The notes: a model not told the origin generated them from the letters alone. Shown: positions 28,720-45,700, numbered from the stretch's first letter. The stretch: 64,000 nt of DNA from Thermohalobaculum sp963822985 (GCA_963822985.1 CAWGJU010000008.1:359456-423455), one strand, 5' to 3'. Program-made: numbers and translations.

Positions 28720-29220
28720 TCAGAAATCCAGGAGATCGGCATACTCCTCGAGCGCCAGGCGCCAACGGGCGAACGCGTCGCGCAGGTTCTCCTTCGGCAC
28801 GCCGCCGACCAGCGTGACGGGATAGTCGAGCACCGCACGGTTCTCGTCGTCGAGCCAGGCGCGGCCGAAGACCTTATCCCTGTTCCATCTGGCGAAGAGT
28901 TTCGGCTTGGGCGGCTTGTCGTCCCATTCCTTGCGCGACAGGCGAACCTCGAAAAGGATCCTGTCGCACCCCCGCCCGAGCCAACATCCGTAGAAATCGA
29001 CGCGATAGGGCAGCCCGTCGAGCGTCCCGTCGATCTGCGGGTCCTTTAGCGAGTCGCTGCCGACTTCGGCCGGGCCGAACTCGCGGGCAATGTGGATGAT
29101 CTCCCAAGGGTCCGCATAGACCAGATCCGCAGCCTCCGGCAGCCCTGCCGGTAATGCGAAGAGGGAGAGGGCGACCGCCATCGCGCCCACGCGCAGAGGG
29201 AATGCGCCTGCCGGTACCAT
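28720..29220 (-). CDS. Exported YbjN-domain protein
   Basis: Predicted periplasmic protein of 166 residues with the YbjN fold. An N-terminal signal peptide (MVPAGAFPLRVGAMAVALSL ... PEA) is followed by the family pattern: VYADPWEIIHIAREFGPAEV, FYGCWLGRGCDRILFEV with a likely disulfide pair, WNRDKVFGRAWLDDENRAVL and NLRDAFARWRLALEEY. YbjN proteins are called sensory-transduction regulators but the exported alphaproteobacterial members have no established function. Start: the ATG at 29220 gives a good signal peptide; the frame is open upstream. Lies alone between rpoC and rpsL. Confidence 0.8.
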   Translation of the reverse strand: MVPAGAFPLRVGAMAVALSLFALPAGLPEAADLVYADPWEIIHIAREFGPAEVGSDSLKDPQIDGTLDGLPYRVDFYGCWLGRGCDRILFEVRLSRKEWDDKPPKPKLFARWNRDKVFGRAWLDDENRAVLDYPVTLVGGVPKENLRDAFARWRLALEEYADLLDF

Positions 29221-29544
29221 GTGCCGAATCGATTGCCCCTCGAGCCACCTACGTTTCCGACTTGCCGAGATTAGCGCAGGCCGCCGCTGAGAGGGTAAAC
29301 GCCGGCAGACAGGCGGAGGATCATGGCGGATCGCCCGCAATCACGCCCCAATTCGGCGCGATTCGCCCGGCATAAAGCAACCGGGCGAGGGGGGTGATCG
29401 CCCAAGTGGTGGTGAGTCGCGTGCCTCGCAGTTCCGCGTGTTCGGCGTCAGGGCGAGCTTGCTTATGTAGGTCTGTGTGCTGAATCCCCAGGGGCTTCCC
29501 GGGGCGACGCAGAGTGGCGTTTGCGCCTGAAGCGCTTCAATGGT

Positions 29545-29572
29545 TCCGGCCGGGCCCAAAGGCCCGGCCGGA
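29545..29572 (-). terminator. Hairpin terminator after rpoC
   Basis: A perfect 12-base inverted repeat, TCCGGCCGGGCC / GGCCCGGCCGGA, with a 4-base loop lies 7 bases after the rpoC stop. It is not followed by a U-run on the minus strand, so it may work with Rho or as an RNA stabiliser. The rest of the 29221-29544 gap shows no gene I can support. Confidence 0.75.
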
Positions 29573-29578
29573 TGTTAT

Positions 29579-33814
<4,236 letters not shown>

Positions 33815-33831
33815 TCGTCTTCCTCCGGCCC

Positions 33832-34076
33832 CTACTTACATTCTACTATGAGATTGTAAGTAGGCGACGTTGCTTGCTCCACGGTGTCATAGCCAGCGGG
33901 GCAGAAACTTGCTGCTTTCTTGTGGCACTCGCCAGGGGTCAGCACGACGCCCGAGCACTTCATCACGTATGCCTGGTGCCCGTTGGGTCCGGTGATCGGG
34001 CGCGGGGTCGGCTCCGCGCAACCCAGCAGGCCGACCCCAATCGTCGAGACGATCAGCAGAGCGCCGCGCATTCCCA

Positions 34077-34077
<1 letters not shown>
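33832..34077 (-). CDS. Small lipoprotein of unknown function inserted between rpoB and rpoC
   Basis: An 81-residue product with a lipoprotein signal: MGMRGALLIVSTIGVGLLGC, so Cys20 would be lipidated. The mature part has four further Cys (MKCSGV, GECHKK, SFCPAGY, VECK), suggesting two disulfides, and the pattern KCSG...PxxCxxKAxxxCPxGY seen in small uncharacterised proteobacterial lipoproteins. The start overlaps the rpoB stop in an ATGA and rpoC begins 17 bases after its stop, so it must be cotranscribed and coupled with RNA polymerase genes. I do not recognise a function; the family link is from memory. Confidence 0.75.
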
Positions 34078-38176
<4,099 letters not shown>

Positions 38177-38316
38177 ACGTGTCCTCGATCATCCCTAGGC
38201 AGAACCGCGACCGGCGGGTAATCGGCCGCGTGCTCGTTCTGTTCGCCTCAATCCGGCGGTCCAATACATTCGCCGACGGCCCCCCGCCGACGCTTCCCGG
38301 ACCTTTCCGCGCCGTC

Positions 38317-38345
38317 CGGGGGCCCATGTCAATCATGGACCCCGG
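38317..38345 (-). other. Hairpin in the rplL-rpoB gap
   Basis: CGGGGTCCATG / CATGGGCCCCCG around a 5-base loop forms a stem of about ten pairs with one G-U on the minus-strand RNA. It lies in the 256-base gap between rplL and rpoB, where enterobacteria have an attenuator and an RNase III site controlling the ratio of L7/L12 to polymerase. The role here is inferred from position only. Confidence 0.4.
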
Positions 38346-38432
38346 GGCGAAGCGGCAACCGCGCACGAACGCGGCCTCGTTTTTCGGGTGAGGGCCGCAC
38401 CTAAGCAGCGCGGCCCCCGAATTCAAGACGCC

Positions 38433-38816
38433 TCAGCGCAGCTCGACCTTGGCGCCGGCCTCTTCCAGCTTCTTCTTGATGGTCTCGGCCTCGTCCTTGG
38501 AGACCGCCTCCTTGACGGCTTTGCCGCCGGCCTCGACCAGATCCTTCGCCTCCTTCAGGCCCAGCGCGGTGATCGCCCGGACCTCCTTAATGACGTTGAT
38601 CTTCTTGTCGCCGGCCTCGAGCAGGATGACGTCGAATTCCGTCTTCTCCTCCTCGGCGGGCGCGGCCGCGGCGCCGGCGGCGGGGCCTGCCACCATGACC
38701 GCGCCGCCCGCGGCGGGCTCGATGCCGTACTTGTCCTTGAGCAGGTCCTTGAGCTGCGACGCCTCGAGCAGCGTCAGGCCCACGATCTGTTCGGCGAGTT
38801 GTTCGATGTTAGCCAT
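38433..38816 (-). CDS. rplL: 50S ribosomal protein L7/L12
   Basis: Stalk protein that recruits elongation factors, 127 residues from the ATG at 38816 (MANIEQLAEQIVGLTLLEAS). The Ala-rich hinge (AAGAAAAPAEEEK) separates the dimerisation and C-terminal domains, the latter with KKINVIKEVRAITALGLKEA. The open frame continues upstream but is not L12-like. Follows rplJ by 64 bases. Confidence 0.97.
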   Translation of the reverse strand: MANIEQLAEQIVGLTLLEASQLKDLLKDKYGIEPAAGGAVMVAGPAAGAAAAPAEEEKTEFDVILLEAGDKKINVIKEVRAITALGLKEAKDLVEAGGKAVKEAVSKDEAETIKKKLEEAGAKVELR

Positions 38817-38880
38817 GGTTCCGTTTCCGTTCCGTCTGTGATGTGGGGGTCCGGCATATGCCGCCCCTCGATCGCATGTC

Positions 38881-39408
38881 TCAGGCCGCCTCCGCCTCGC
38901 CTTCTCCTTCCGCGATGGTCGCCAGGCATCCGGCGATGTTCGCGGCAGGCGCGGTGATGGCACGCACCAGGTTCCCAGCCGGCGCCCCGATCATGCCGGC
39001 GATCGTCGCGATCAACTCTTCGCGCGACGGCATCTCCGACACGGCCTTGACGCCTTGGGGATCCAGTACCGTGGCCCCCATCGCGCCGCCAACGACTTCC
39101 AACTTGCGGTTGTCTCTGGCATAGGCTTCCACAACTCTCGCCGCGGCGACGGGGTCCTCGGAATATGCGAGCACCATCTGGCCCTTGAGGTACTTGCCCA
39201 TGCCTTCGCAGGGCTTGCCCTCCAGGGCGATCCTGGCGAGCCTGTTCTTGGCGACGCGGACGCCTCCGCCGGCCGCACGCATGCGGCTGCGGAACTCCGT
39301 CATCTCTGCGACCGAGAGGCCGGCGTATTGTGCGACGACAATCACGCCAAAGTCCGCAAAGATGTTGCCGAGCGCGCCGACAACCTCTTCCTTTTGGGCT
39401 CTATCCAC
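38881..39408 (-). CDS. rplJ: 50S ribosomal protein L10
   Basis: Base of the L12 stalk and autogenous repressor of its own operon, 175 residues. Start is GTG at 39408 (MDRAQKEEVVGALGNIF), supported by GGAG seven bases upstream. Core stretch RVAKNRLARIALEG is conserved; the C-terminal helix that binds L12 dimers is long (PAGNLVRAITAPAANIAGCL), consistent with three dimers. Preceded by a 327-base structured leader. Confidence 0.95.
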   Translation of the reverse strand: MDRAQKEEVVGALGNIFADFGVIVVAQYAGLSVAEMTEFRSRMRAAGGGVRVAKNRLARIALEGKPCEGMGKYLKGQMVLAYSEDPVAAARVVEAYARDNRKLEVVGGAMGATVLDPQGVKAVSEMPSREELIATIAGMIGAPAGNLVRAITAPAANIAGCLATIAEGEGEAEAA

Positions 39409-39735
39409 TCTCTTGCTCCAAGTTTGGGGTGCCTCGGGGCCCCCCGGCTCTCGTCTGCACCGGCCGCGCTCGCGCGCCCGTTGCGGCTCTGGTTCCGTCC
39501 TGGGAACCGGCCAGGATCACGGGCCCCATGTGGGGGCACGAAAATCTCGCCACTTCCCCGTCTATGGCAGGACTTAGTACCGGTCGCCCGGCAGCCCGCC
39601 GTCTCGGACGGCCGGAGGGTTTCCCCTCCGTAGTCTCCCGCATGTTGGGCGGGATCTCATGACCGGGCCTCCGCCCGGCGGAAAAAAAGGCGGGTTTCAC
39701 CCCACCCTACGCAGGGTGGGTGCTAACCCTCCCGC
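39409..39735 (-). promoter_or_regulatory. rplJ leader region (candidate L10 autoregulatory RNA)
   Basis: A 327-base stretch without a gene between rplA and rplJ. On the minus-strand RNA it contains a perfect hairpin CGGAGGG-GAAA-CCCTCCG (39630-39613) with a GNRA tetraloop, followed by GC-rich pairing segments and the sequence ACTAAGTCC. A palindrome repeat starts the region. L10-L12 complexes repress rplJL by binding such leaders in other bacteria; the exact kink-turn was not established here. Confidence 0.5.
39691..39734. repeat. Dispersed palindrome, copy 4
   Basis: Inverted repeat GGGTTTCACCCCACCCTACG / CAGGGTGGGTGCTAACCC just after the rplA stop on the minus strand. Its core CACCCTAC...GTGGGTG matches the copy near 3435. 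A GGAAAAAAA run and a second small hairpin (CCGGGC/GCCCGG) lie immediately to its left. Confidence 0.65.
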
Positions 39736-40437
39736 TCAGGCTGGCTCGCGCAGGCTGTCGAGCGTGACCGACACGCCCGGCCCCATGGTCGAGCTCAGCG
39801 ACACCTTCTCCAGATACGTGCCCTTGGCGCCGGTCGGCTTGGCGCGGTTGACTGCGTCGACCAGCGCACGCACGTTCTCGGCGAGCTTGTCGGCATCGAA
39901 GCTGGCCTTGCCGACGCCGGCATGGACGATGCCCGCCTTCTCGACCCGGAACTGCACCTGGCCGCCCTTGGCGTCCTGCACGGCCTGGGCCACGTCCATC
40001 GTCACCGTCCCGACCTTGGGGTTCGGCATCAGGCCGCGGGGGCCCAGGATCTTGCCCAGCCGCCCGACGATCGGCATCATGTCGGGCGTCGCGATGCAGC
40101 GGTCGAACTCGATCTTGCCGCCCTGGATCGTCTCCATCAGATCCTCGGCGCCGACGATTTCGGCGCCCGCCTTCTCGGCCTCCTCGGCCTTGGGGCCGCG
40201 AGCGAAGACGGCGACGCGCACCGACTTGCCCGTGCCGTTCGGCAGGGTGACGCTGCCGCGCACCATCTGGTCGGCATGGCGCGGGTCGACGCCCAGGTTC
40301 ATCGCCAGCTCGACCGTCTCGTCGAACTTTGCGCTCGCATTCGCCTTGACCAGGCCGACGGCCTCGTCGAGCGGCAGTACCGGCTTGCCCTCGACGGCCG
40401 CCTTGATTGCCTTCATCCGTTTGCCCAGCTTTGCCAT
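39736..40437 (-). CDS. rplA: 50S ribosomal protein L1
   Basis: L1-stalk protein, 233 residues, repressor of the L11 operon in other bacteria. Shows KLGKRMKAIKAAVEGKPV at the start and GRLGKILGPRGLMPNPKVGT, diagnostic. Two bases after rplK. Confidence 0.97.
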   Translation of the reverse strand: MAKLGKRMKAIKAAVEGKPVLPLDEAVGLVKANASAKFDETVELAMNLGVDPRHADQMVRGSVTLPNGTGKSVRVAVFARGPKAEEAEKAGAEIVGAEDLMETIQGGKIEFDRCIATPDMMPIVGRLGKILGPRGLMPNPKVGTVTMDVAQAVQDAKGGQVQFRVEKAGIVHAGVGKASFDADKLAENVRALVDAVNRAKPTGAKGTYLEKVSLSSTMGPGVSVTLDSLREPA

Positions 40438-40439
40438 CG

Positions 40440-40868
40440 TCAGCCCTTCACCTCGATGCCCATCGACCGGGCCGAGCCCGCGATGATCTGCATCGCCGCC
40501 TCAATCGAGTTGGCGTTCAGATCCTTCATCTTCGCCTCGGCGACCTCGCGCAGCTGCGCCACGGTGATCGAGCCGCCCGGATCGCGGCCGGGCTTGGCCG
40601 AGCCGGACTGCTTCTTCGCCGCCTTCTTGATGAGATAGGACGCCGGCGGCGTCTTGATCTCCATCGTGAAGGACTTGTCCTGATAGTAGGTGATCACCGT
40701 CGGGCACGGCGCGCCCGGCTCGATCTCCTGGCTGCGGGCGTTGAACGCCTTGCAGAACTCCATGATATTGATGCCGCGCTGGCCCAGCGCCGGGCCGATC
40801 GGCGGCGAAGGGTTCGCCTTGCCGGCCGGCACCTGCAGCTTCAGCGTGCCGATGACTTTCTTGGCCAT
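40440..40868 (-). CDS. rplK: 50S ribosomal protein L11
   Basis: GTPase-centre protein, 142 residues. N-terminal proline-rich segment KLQVPAGKANPSPPIGPALG and the C-terminal RNA-binding domain with SGSAKPGRDPGGSITVAQLR are conserved. Follows nusG by 104 bases. Confidence 0.97.
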   Translation of the reverse strand: MAKKVIGTLKLQVPAGKANPSPPIGPALGQRGINIMEFCKAFNARSQEIEPGAPCPTVITYYQDKSFTMEIKTPPASYLIKKAAKKQSGSAKPGRDPGGSITVAQLREVAEAKMKDLNANSIEAAMQIIAGSARSMGIEVKG

Positions 40869-40972
40869 TCACACTTCCTTGCTTTCCTCGACCGGCGGAC
40901 GCGTCCGGCGGTCTCCTCGGGGAGGTGGTCCGGTCCGGACGGCGCGCCGCCCTCGCCTCCCACCGCATCACG

Positions 40973-41506
40973 TCAGGCGGCCTTGGACACCTGCGTGTAT
41001 TCGAGCTCAACCGGCGTCGCGCGCCCGAAGATCGAGACGCTGACCTTGAGCCGGGCATTGTCCTCGTCGACATCCTCGACCAGGCCCTGGAAGCCCTCGA
41101 AGGGGCCGTCGGTGACGCTGACCTGCTCGCCGATCTCAAAGGTGATCATCGGCCGCGGCCGCTCCACCCCCTCCTCGACCTGGTTGAGGATGCGCGCCAC
41201 TTCCTGGTCGCGCAGCGGTGTCGGCTTGCCCTGCGGTCCGAGAAAGCCCGTCACCCGGTTGATGCTCATGATCGCGTGATAGGTGCGATCCGACATCTCC
41301 ATCTTGACGAGGACATAGCCCGGCATGAAGCGCCGCTCGACCGTCACCTTGCGGCCACGGCGGATCTCGGTGACGTCCTCGGTCGGGACCATCACCTCCT
41401 CGATCTCGTCCTCCAGCCCCTGCTGGCGAACCACGTCCTTGATCGCCTCGGCCACCTTCTTCTCGAAATTCGACAGAACGCTTACCGAATACCAGCGCTT
41501 GGCCAT
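40973..41506 (-). CDS. nusG: Transcription termination/antitermination factor NusG
   Basis: Bound to RNA polymerase, it suppresses pausing and couples with Rho or S10. 177 residues: NGN domain from AKRWYSVSVLSNFEKKVAEA with FMPGYVLVKMEMSDRTYHAI, then the KOW domain EIGEQVSVTDGPFEGFQGLV. About 205 bases downstream of secE; canonical neighbour set. Confidence 0.96.
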   Translation of the reverse strand: MAKRWYSVSVLSNFEKKVAEAIKDVVRQQGLEDEIEEVMVPTEDVTEIRRGRKVTVERRFMPGYVLVKMEMSDRTYHAIMSINRVTGFLGPQGKPTPLRDQEVARILNQVEEGVERPRPMITFEIGEQVSVTDGPFEGFQGLVEDVDEDNARLKVSVSIFGRATPVELEYTQVSKAA

Positions 41507-41711
41507 TTGGCGCCCTGTTCCCTATCCTGCTCCGGGCCGCTTCTTCCGGCCCCGCCAGCAATCCGAGCGGTCTCAGATGCCTGGCGCGATCCTCAATCAG
41601 AAAGGCGCGCCAAGCGAATCGCCGCGCGCCATCGTGTCGGTGAAGTTTCAGGCTGGTAAAGGCGCCGCCGGGCCAATGCAAGCGGATTCCGCCGGCGGCG
41701 CCCCGGATTTC

Positions 41712-41903
41712 TCAGATGTTCAGGTGCAGCAATATGTCCGTCCCCATCGCCAGGATCTGGTCAACAAAGAAGAAGAACGTGGCCACCAGCACCGCCATGA
41801 TGAAGACCATCACCGTGGTCAGGCCGGCCTCCTTGCGGGTCGGCCAGACGACCTTCGCGGCCTCGGCGCGCACTTGGGCGACGAACTGGGCGGGATTCAT
41901 CAT
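41712..41903 (-). CDS. secE: Preprotein translocase subunit SecE
   Basis: Clamp of the SecY channel, 63 residues, single-helix type. Amphipathic N-terminal part AAKVVWPTRKEAGLTTVMVF contains the conserved WPTRKE, followed by the membrane helix IMAVLVATFFFFVDQIL. Two tandem ATGs (41903, 41900) with GGAGGAG upstream; the longer frame starting at 41921 adds residues not found in the family. Directly follows tRNA-Trp. Confidence 0.94.
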   Translation of the reverse strand: MMNPAQFVAQVRAEAAKVVWPTRKEAGLTTVMVFIMAVLVATFFFFVDQILAMGTDILLHLNI

Positions 41904-41928
41904 CGACGCGCTCTCCTCCACCGGCGCC

Positions 41929-42004
41929 TGGCAGGGGCGGAGGGACTCGAACCCCCGACCCTCGGTTTTGGAGACCGATGCTCTACCGACTGAGCTACAC
42001 CCCT
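41929..42004 (-). tRNA. trnW: tRNA-Trp (CCA)
   Basis: 76 bases including an encoded CCA. Acceptor stem AGGGGTG/CGCCCCT pairs over 7 bases, the T-arm has GGTTCGAGTCC, and the anticodon loop CTCCAAA gives anticodon CCA. Placement immediately upstream of secE-nusG is the canonical bacterial arrangement. Confidence 0.97.
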
Positions 42005-42017
42005 AAGGCCAGCGCCA

Positions 42018-42044
42018 ATTATGTTTTCGGGCTCCGAGGGTCAA
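42018..42044 (-). promoter_or_regulatory. Candidate promoter for tRNA-Trp-secE-nusG
   Basis: Minus-strand TTGACC (42044-42039) followed by CATAAT (42023-42018) after 15 bases, or by TAATTG after 17. It ends about 14 bases ahead of the tRNA 5' end, the right distance for a tRNA promoter. The spacer is suboptimal, so the exact -10 is uncertain. Confidence 0.5.
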
Positions 42045-42303
42045 GCAGTTATCAGCTCGGGTATCACATTCTCGTTCCAAACCCGTTCTGTTCGAAAGGG
42101 CCCATACGCGGAAGGCACGAACGAGCGGCAGTTTTCCTCCGGTCTCAAGTTTCAGAAGGCATCTAGTTTTCCGCCCTTGGACCATTCGGCTCTCGTCCAT
42201 CAGGTGGCGTCGCGAAGGTGGTGGAGTTTCCGGATCGGCGCGTCCCCAGCAGGTGAGGCTTCGCCAATCAGGCGCGAGGTCAAGGGCGGCGGCGCATCCC
42301 CCG

Positions 42304-42381
42304 TTGGACCAGTTCGCAGTCATCGAGAACCCGCGGAAGACGACGAAGGTGCGCTATCCGCTGCACGAGGTGCCGTTCGTC
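42304..42381 (+). pseudogene. ISAs1-family transposase N-terminal fragment
   Basis: A 26-codon stretch reads LDQFAVIENPRKTTKVRYPL then HEVPFV, which resembles the N-terminal start of ISAs1-type transposases (F..IEDPR....V.YPL.EI). It has no start, and similarity ends abruptly. Identification is by remembered family pattern only. Confidence 0.4.
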
Positions 42382-42445
42382 GGGCGTCATCCTGAACAGC
42401 TGACAGGGGCTGTTGCCGCAGACCCCGCAGAACAGGAGCAGGACC

Positions 42446-43135
42446 ATGATGACGGAAGCCTTCCTCGGCGGCGACGTCGCCAAGGACTGGCTCGACGTGC
42501 ACTATCCCGAGAGGCGTCGCGCGCCGCTTCGAGAACGCGCCCGCGGCGCTGCGGGTCTTTGCGGCAGCATGCGCGAGAGAGGGTGCGTGGATCGTCTTCG
42601 AAGCGAGCGGAGGCTACGACCACCCGCTCCGCGTCGCTCTCGAGGCGGCGCAGGTTCGCTTCAGCCGCGTGAACCCGCGCCAGGCGCGCGACTTTCGCGA
42701 ATGGGGGGATCGGAGGACCGATCGGGTTGATGCGCGCATGCTGTCGGAGCTCGGTGCTCGTCTGCGCCCAGCTCCCACCGAAGGCGGCGTCAAGCTGGGC
42801 AAGACAAGCTGGGCCCGGTTCACCGCCCGCGTTCGCGAGCTGGCCGGCGACGACGCTCTCGTGATGTCAATCGCCGTGCCGCTCCAGGAGGTGCTCGACA
42901 CGATGCTGAAGCAAGCCGCGCGGCTGACGAAGACGATCCTCGACATCGTTCGGCAGGAGGCGATCTGCCGCCGGCTCATGAGCGTGCCGGGCGTCGGCCC
43001 GATCACCGCGCTGACCTTCCGCGCCACGATCGGCCGGCCGGAGAGGTTCGGACGGTCACGGCGACGTCGGCGCTCATCTCGGCCTGACCCCATCATGCGG
43101 AGCCCGGCGTCGACCGCGAAGAGAAGCGCGTGACC
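42446..43135 (+). pseudogene. IS110-family transposase relic, mosaic and frameshifted
   Basis: Starts MMTEAFLGGDVAKDWLDVHY, the DEDD-transposase N-terminus. After a frame change the stretch AWIVFEASGGYDHPLRVALE and VNPRQARDF follow, then TDRVDARMLSELGARLRPAP, and from about 42850 LMSVPGVGPITALTFRATIG, the C-terminal IS116/IS110/IS902 domain, which shifts frame again before SRDVGAHLGLTP-like sequence. The two halves look as if they come from different IS110 subgroups joined near 42800. Not functional. Confidence 0.75.
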
Positions 43136-43223
43136 CTGCGGGAATGAGGTCCACGAACAAGGAGCAGCTTCAAACCAGCCAACCCCAATCAGAGAAGGCT
43201 CTAATGCCCAGTTTCAGCGCCTA

Positions 43224-43445
43224 CGCACCCGGTGCGGCGCCAGGAACGCTGTCTGCGCCGTCGCCGCATCCATCCTCACTGCCATCTACAACATGCTGAA
43301 CGACGGCACAGCCTACGCCGACCTCGACCCGACCACTTCCCCAGGAGCGAGCTTATGATCCGCGCAAAAGCTCTCGCCAGACAGATCGAACACCTCGACT
43401 TCACATGCTCACTCTCGCCCGCAACGCCACTTCAAATTGACCGGC
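43224..43445 (+). pseudogene. IS110-family transposase C-terminal relic
   Basis: One frame gives CGARNAVCAVAASILTAIYN then MLNDGTAYADLD; after a one-base shift the next gives PDHFPRSELMIRAKALARQI and EHLDF. Together this is the usual C-terminal end of another IS110 subgroup (AVAASMLTA.YHMLRDGT.Y.DLG.DHF). No N-terminal part is left. Confidence 0.65.
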
Positions 43446-43598
43446 GGCGCCAGCGCCACAACTGGACCGCATCCATTGCGCAAGGCCAGAGCATGCGCGT
43501 TTGCCACCCGACCGCCACCGCACCGCCACCCGGGCTCTCAAAGCCGCTGGACAGTCCGCGCGGCTTGTCTTATCTGCATGGTGCGCCCGCCAAGGGAT

Positions 43599-43674
43599 GC
43601 CCAGGTAGCTCAGTTGGTAGAGCAGCGGACTGAAAATTCGCGTGTCGGTGGTTCGAATCCGCCCCTGGGCACCA
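43599..43674 (+). tRNA. trnF: tRNA-Phe (GAA)
   Basis: 76 bases with encoded CCA. Acceptor GCCCAGG/CCTGGGC pairs fully, D-arm AGCTCAGTTGGTAGAGCA and T-loop GGTTCGAATCC are normal, anticodon loop CTGAAAA gives GAA. It lies intact amid IS debris and may have been an insertion hotspot. 43675-43916 shows no gene I can support. Confidence 0.97.
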
Positions 43675-43916
43675 TCCCTGCCCCGAGAAATGCGCTAAAT
43701 CTGGCATATCCCTCACCTTTCTCCTCTACATCTTAATTCGTCCGACATGGCGCCACCGGGGCGACGGCTCGGCCTCTCTTCCGTGGGATGCATCGGGGAT
43801 GCAAAACGGCGCGGCTATGTTGTCATTCTGGATCCCGATCGCGCGGCCGTCGAGCCCCTGAGATCTGAAGCGCGCTCGCCTGGATCCGGGTTCTCTCCCG
43901 GAGGCCCAGAAGCAGA

Positions 43917-43936
43917 GTAAGCATCCGGCGTGGGCC
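43917..43936. repeat. IS66-type terminal inverted repeat (right end)
   Basis: GTAAGCATCCGGCGTGGG matches the GTAAGC... start of IS66-family ends and sits 8 bases before the stop of the passenger gene. The opposite end of the element is missing. Confidence 0.5.
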
Positions 43937-43943
43937 GTGGGGG

Positions 43944-44243
43944 TTAGCGCTTGTCCTCTTTGGCCATGATGCGTTCGATCAGGTCAGGCTCGCACTGCTG
44001 GTCGATCAGGAACTGACGGACGCCGCCATCCCAGGTCCGGATGTCGGCGAGGAATTCCTGCAGGGCTTCGATGCCGCGGTCGGTGAAGGTGGTGATGCCG
44101 TCCTCGGTCCCGTCGTGGACATGGATCATCTCGCCGTAATCGATGTTGTCGGAGTTCCAGCTGACCACCTCGATCAGCTCGAGGCTCTCGCCCATCGTCC
44201 TCGCGACCTGGTCGATGCTGTAGAGTTGGGTGACGCGGGCCAT
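43944..44243 (-). CDS. IS66-associated small passenger protein
   Basis: A 99-residue soluble protein starting MARVTQLYSIDQVARTMGES, with GEMIHVHDGTEDGITTFTDR and GGVRQFLIDQQCEPDLIERI. Small proteins of this type accompany certain alphaproteobacterial IS66 transposases; their role is unknown. The ATG overlaps the tnpC stop in an ATGA, so it is translationally coupled to the transposase. The frame is also open far upstream through tnpC, which is a shadow. Confidence 0.7.
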   Translation of the reverse strand: MARVTQLYSIDQVARTMGESLELIEVVSWNSDNIDYGEMIHVHDGTEDGITTFTDRGIEALQEFLADIRTWDGGVRQFLIDQQCEPDLIERIMAKEDKR

Positions 44244-45700
44244 CAGGCCGCTCTCGTCTGCGCAGAGCGCTGGCGCCAGTTCCACGGGAGCAGGTCCGGC
44301 AAGCGCGAGACGGGCATGCTCGGCATACGCGCGAAGACATCGGCCAGCCAGGCCTGCGGGTCGATGTCGTTCATCTTGGCGGTGACGATCAGGGAATACA
44401 TGAAGGCCGCGCGATCGCCGCCCCGCTCGGAGCCGGCGAAGAGCCAGCTCTTCCTGCCCAGGGCCGCGCCCCGCAGGCTGCGCTCGGCCGCGTTGTTGCT
44501 GAGGCAGATGCGGCCGTCGTCGAGGAAGCGGGTGAAGGCCTCCCAGCGGCCCTCCTTCTCGAACATGTAGTTGATCGCCTTGGCGACGGGATTGTGCTTC
44601 GACAGCTGAGCCCGCTCGGCGACGAGCCAGCCGTGCAGCTCGTCGACGAGCGGGCGCGCCAGCCGTTGCCGCGCCTGCAGCCGCGCCCCGGTGGGCAGGC
44701 CATTGATGCCGCGTTCGATGTCGAAGAGCGCATCGATGCGTCGGACAGCCTCCAGCGCAACCGGGGAGATCGCATCGGCGGATTTGCCCTTGCGGAGGTT
44801 GCCCGCGATGTCGGCCAGTTCGAAGAACTTGCGTCGGGCGTGCGCCCAGCACAGGGCGCTCCGAACCGGCGCGGGCGCCCGGTCGACCCGGTAGAGGTCG
44901 TTGTAGCCGCCATAGGCGTCGGCCTGCAGGATCCCCTGCCAGCCGGCGAGGTGCCGGTTGGGATGGGTCTTCTCCCGGTCCGGCGAAAAGAAGAACAGCG
45001 CGGCCGGCGGCGCGCCGCCGGCGAACGGCCGGTCGTCGCGGACATAGGTCCAGAGCCTGGCGGTCCGCGTCCCGCCGCGGGCGAGCAGCGGCACCGTGGT
45101 GTCGTCGCCATGGAGCCGCTCGGCCGCCAGCACATGCACCCGGATCAGCGCGTGCAGGGACTCGAGCGCGACCACGCTGGCGCCCACCTGGTCGGCCAGC
45201 GTGGAGAGGCTGAGCTCGACGCCCTCGCGGGCATAGCGCTCGGCCTGCCGGTTGAGCGGCTGATGCTGGCCGAACTTCTCGAACAGGATCGTCGCCAGCA
45301 GGTTCGGCCCGGCCCAGCCCCGCGGCGTCGGATGGAACGGCGCCGGCGGCTGGCTGATCTTCTCGCAATCCCGGCAGGTGAACTTCTCGCGCACCGTCTG
45401 GATCACCTTCCACTGGCGCGGGATCACCTCCAGCGTCTCGGTGACGTCCTCGCCGAGCTTCACGATGCGTCCCGAGCCGCAGCAGCCGCAGGCGGCCGGC
45501 GCCTCGATCACGACGCGCTCGCGCGGCAGGTGCTCGGGGAACGGCTTGCGCGACGGGCGGCGGCGCTCGAAGGCGCGCACGGTCGAGGTCTTCCTGGATG
45601 CGTCGGCAGCCCGGGCCTCGTCCTCGGCAGCGGCCGTCTCCAGCTCCTCGAGTTGCAGCTCGAGCTGGTCGATCAGCCGGGCGCGACGCTCGGATGACGT
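44243..45700 (-). pseudogene. tnpC: IS66-family transposase TnpC, N-terminus lost
   Basis: About 485 residues of IS66 TnpC: SSERRARLIDQLELQLEELE (leucine-zipper region), the zinc-finger region with CGCCGSGR and FTCRDCEK, and the DDE core with DDTTVPLL, QADAYGGYNDL and the end ICLSNNAAERSLRGAALGRK. The usual first ~60 residues are missing; upstream sequence is the end of the IS21 element, whose bases happen to stay open and give a longer artificial frame. The partner genes tnpA and tnpB are absent. The truncated transposase is probably inactive. Confidence 0.85.

Noticed and set aside
42018..42300. Possible extra small gene upstream of tRNA-Trp
   Set aside because: Open frames there have no ribosome-binding site and no protein-like sequence; the DNA is more likely promoter and IS debris.
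43944..45413. A 489-codon frame joining the IS66 passenger gene with upstream sequence
   Set aside because: Everything before the ATG at 44243 is a shadow of tnpC.
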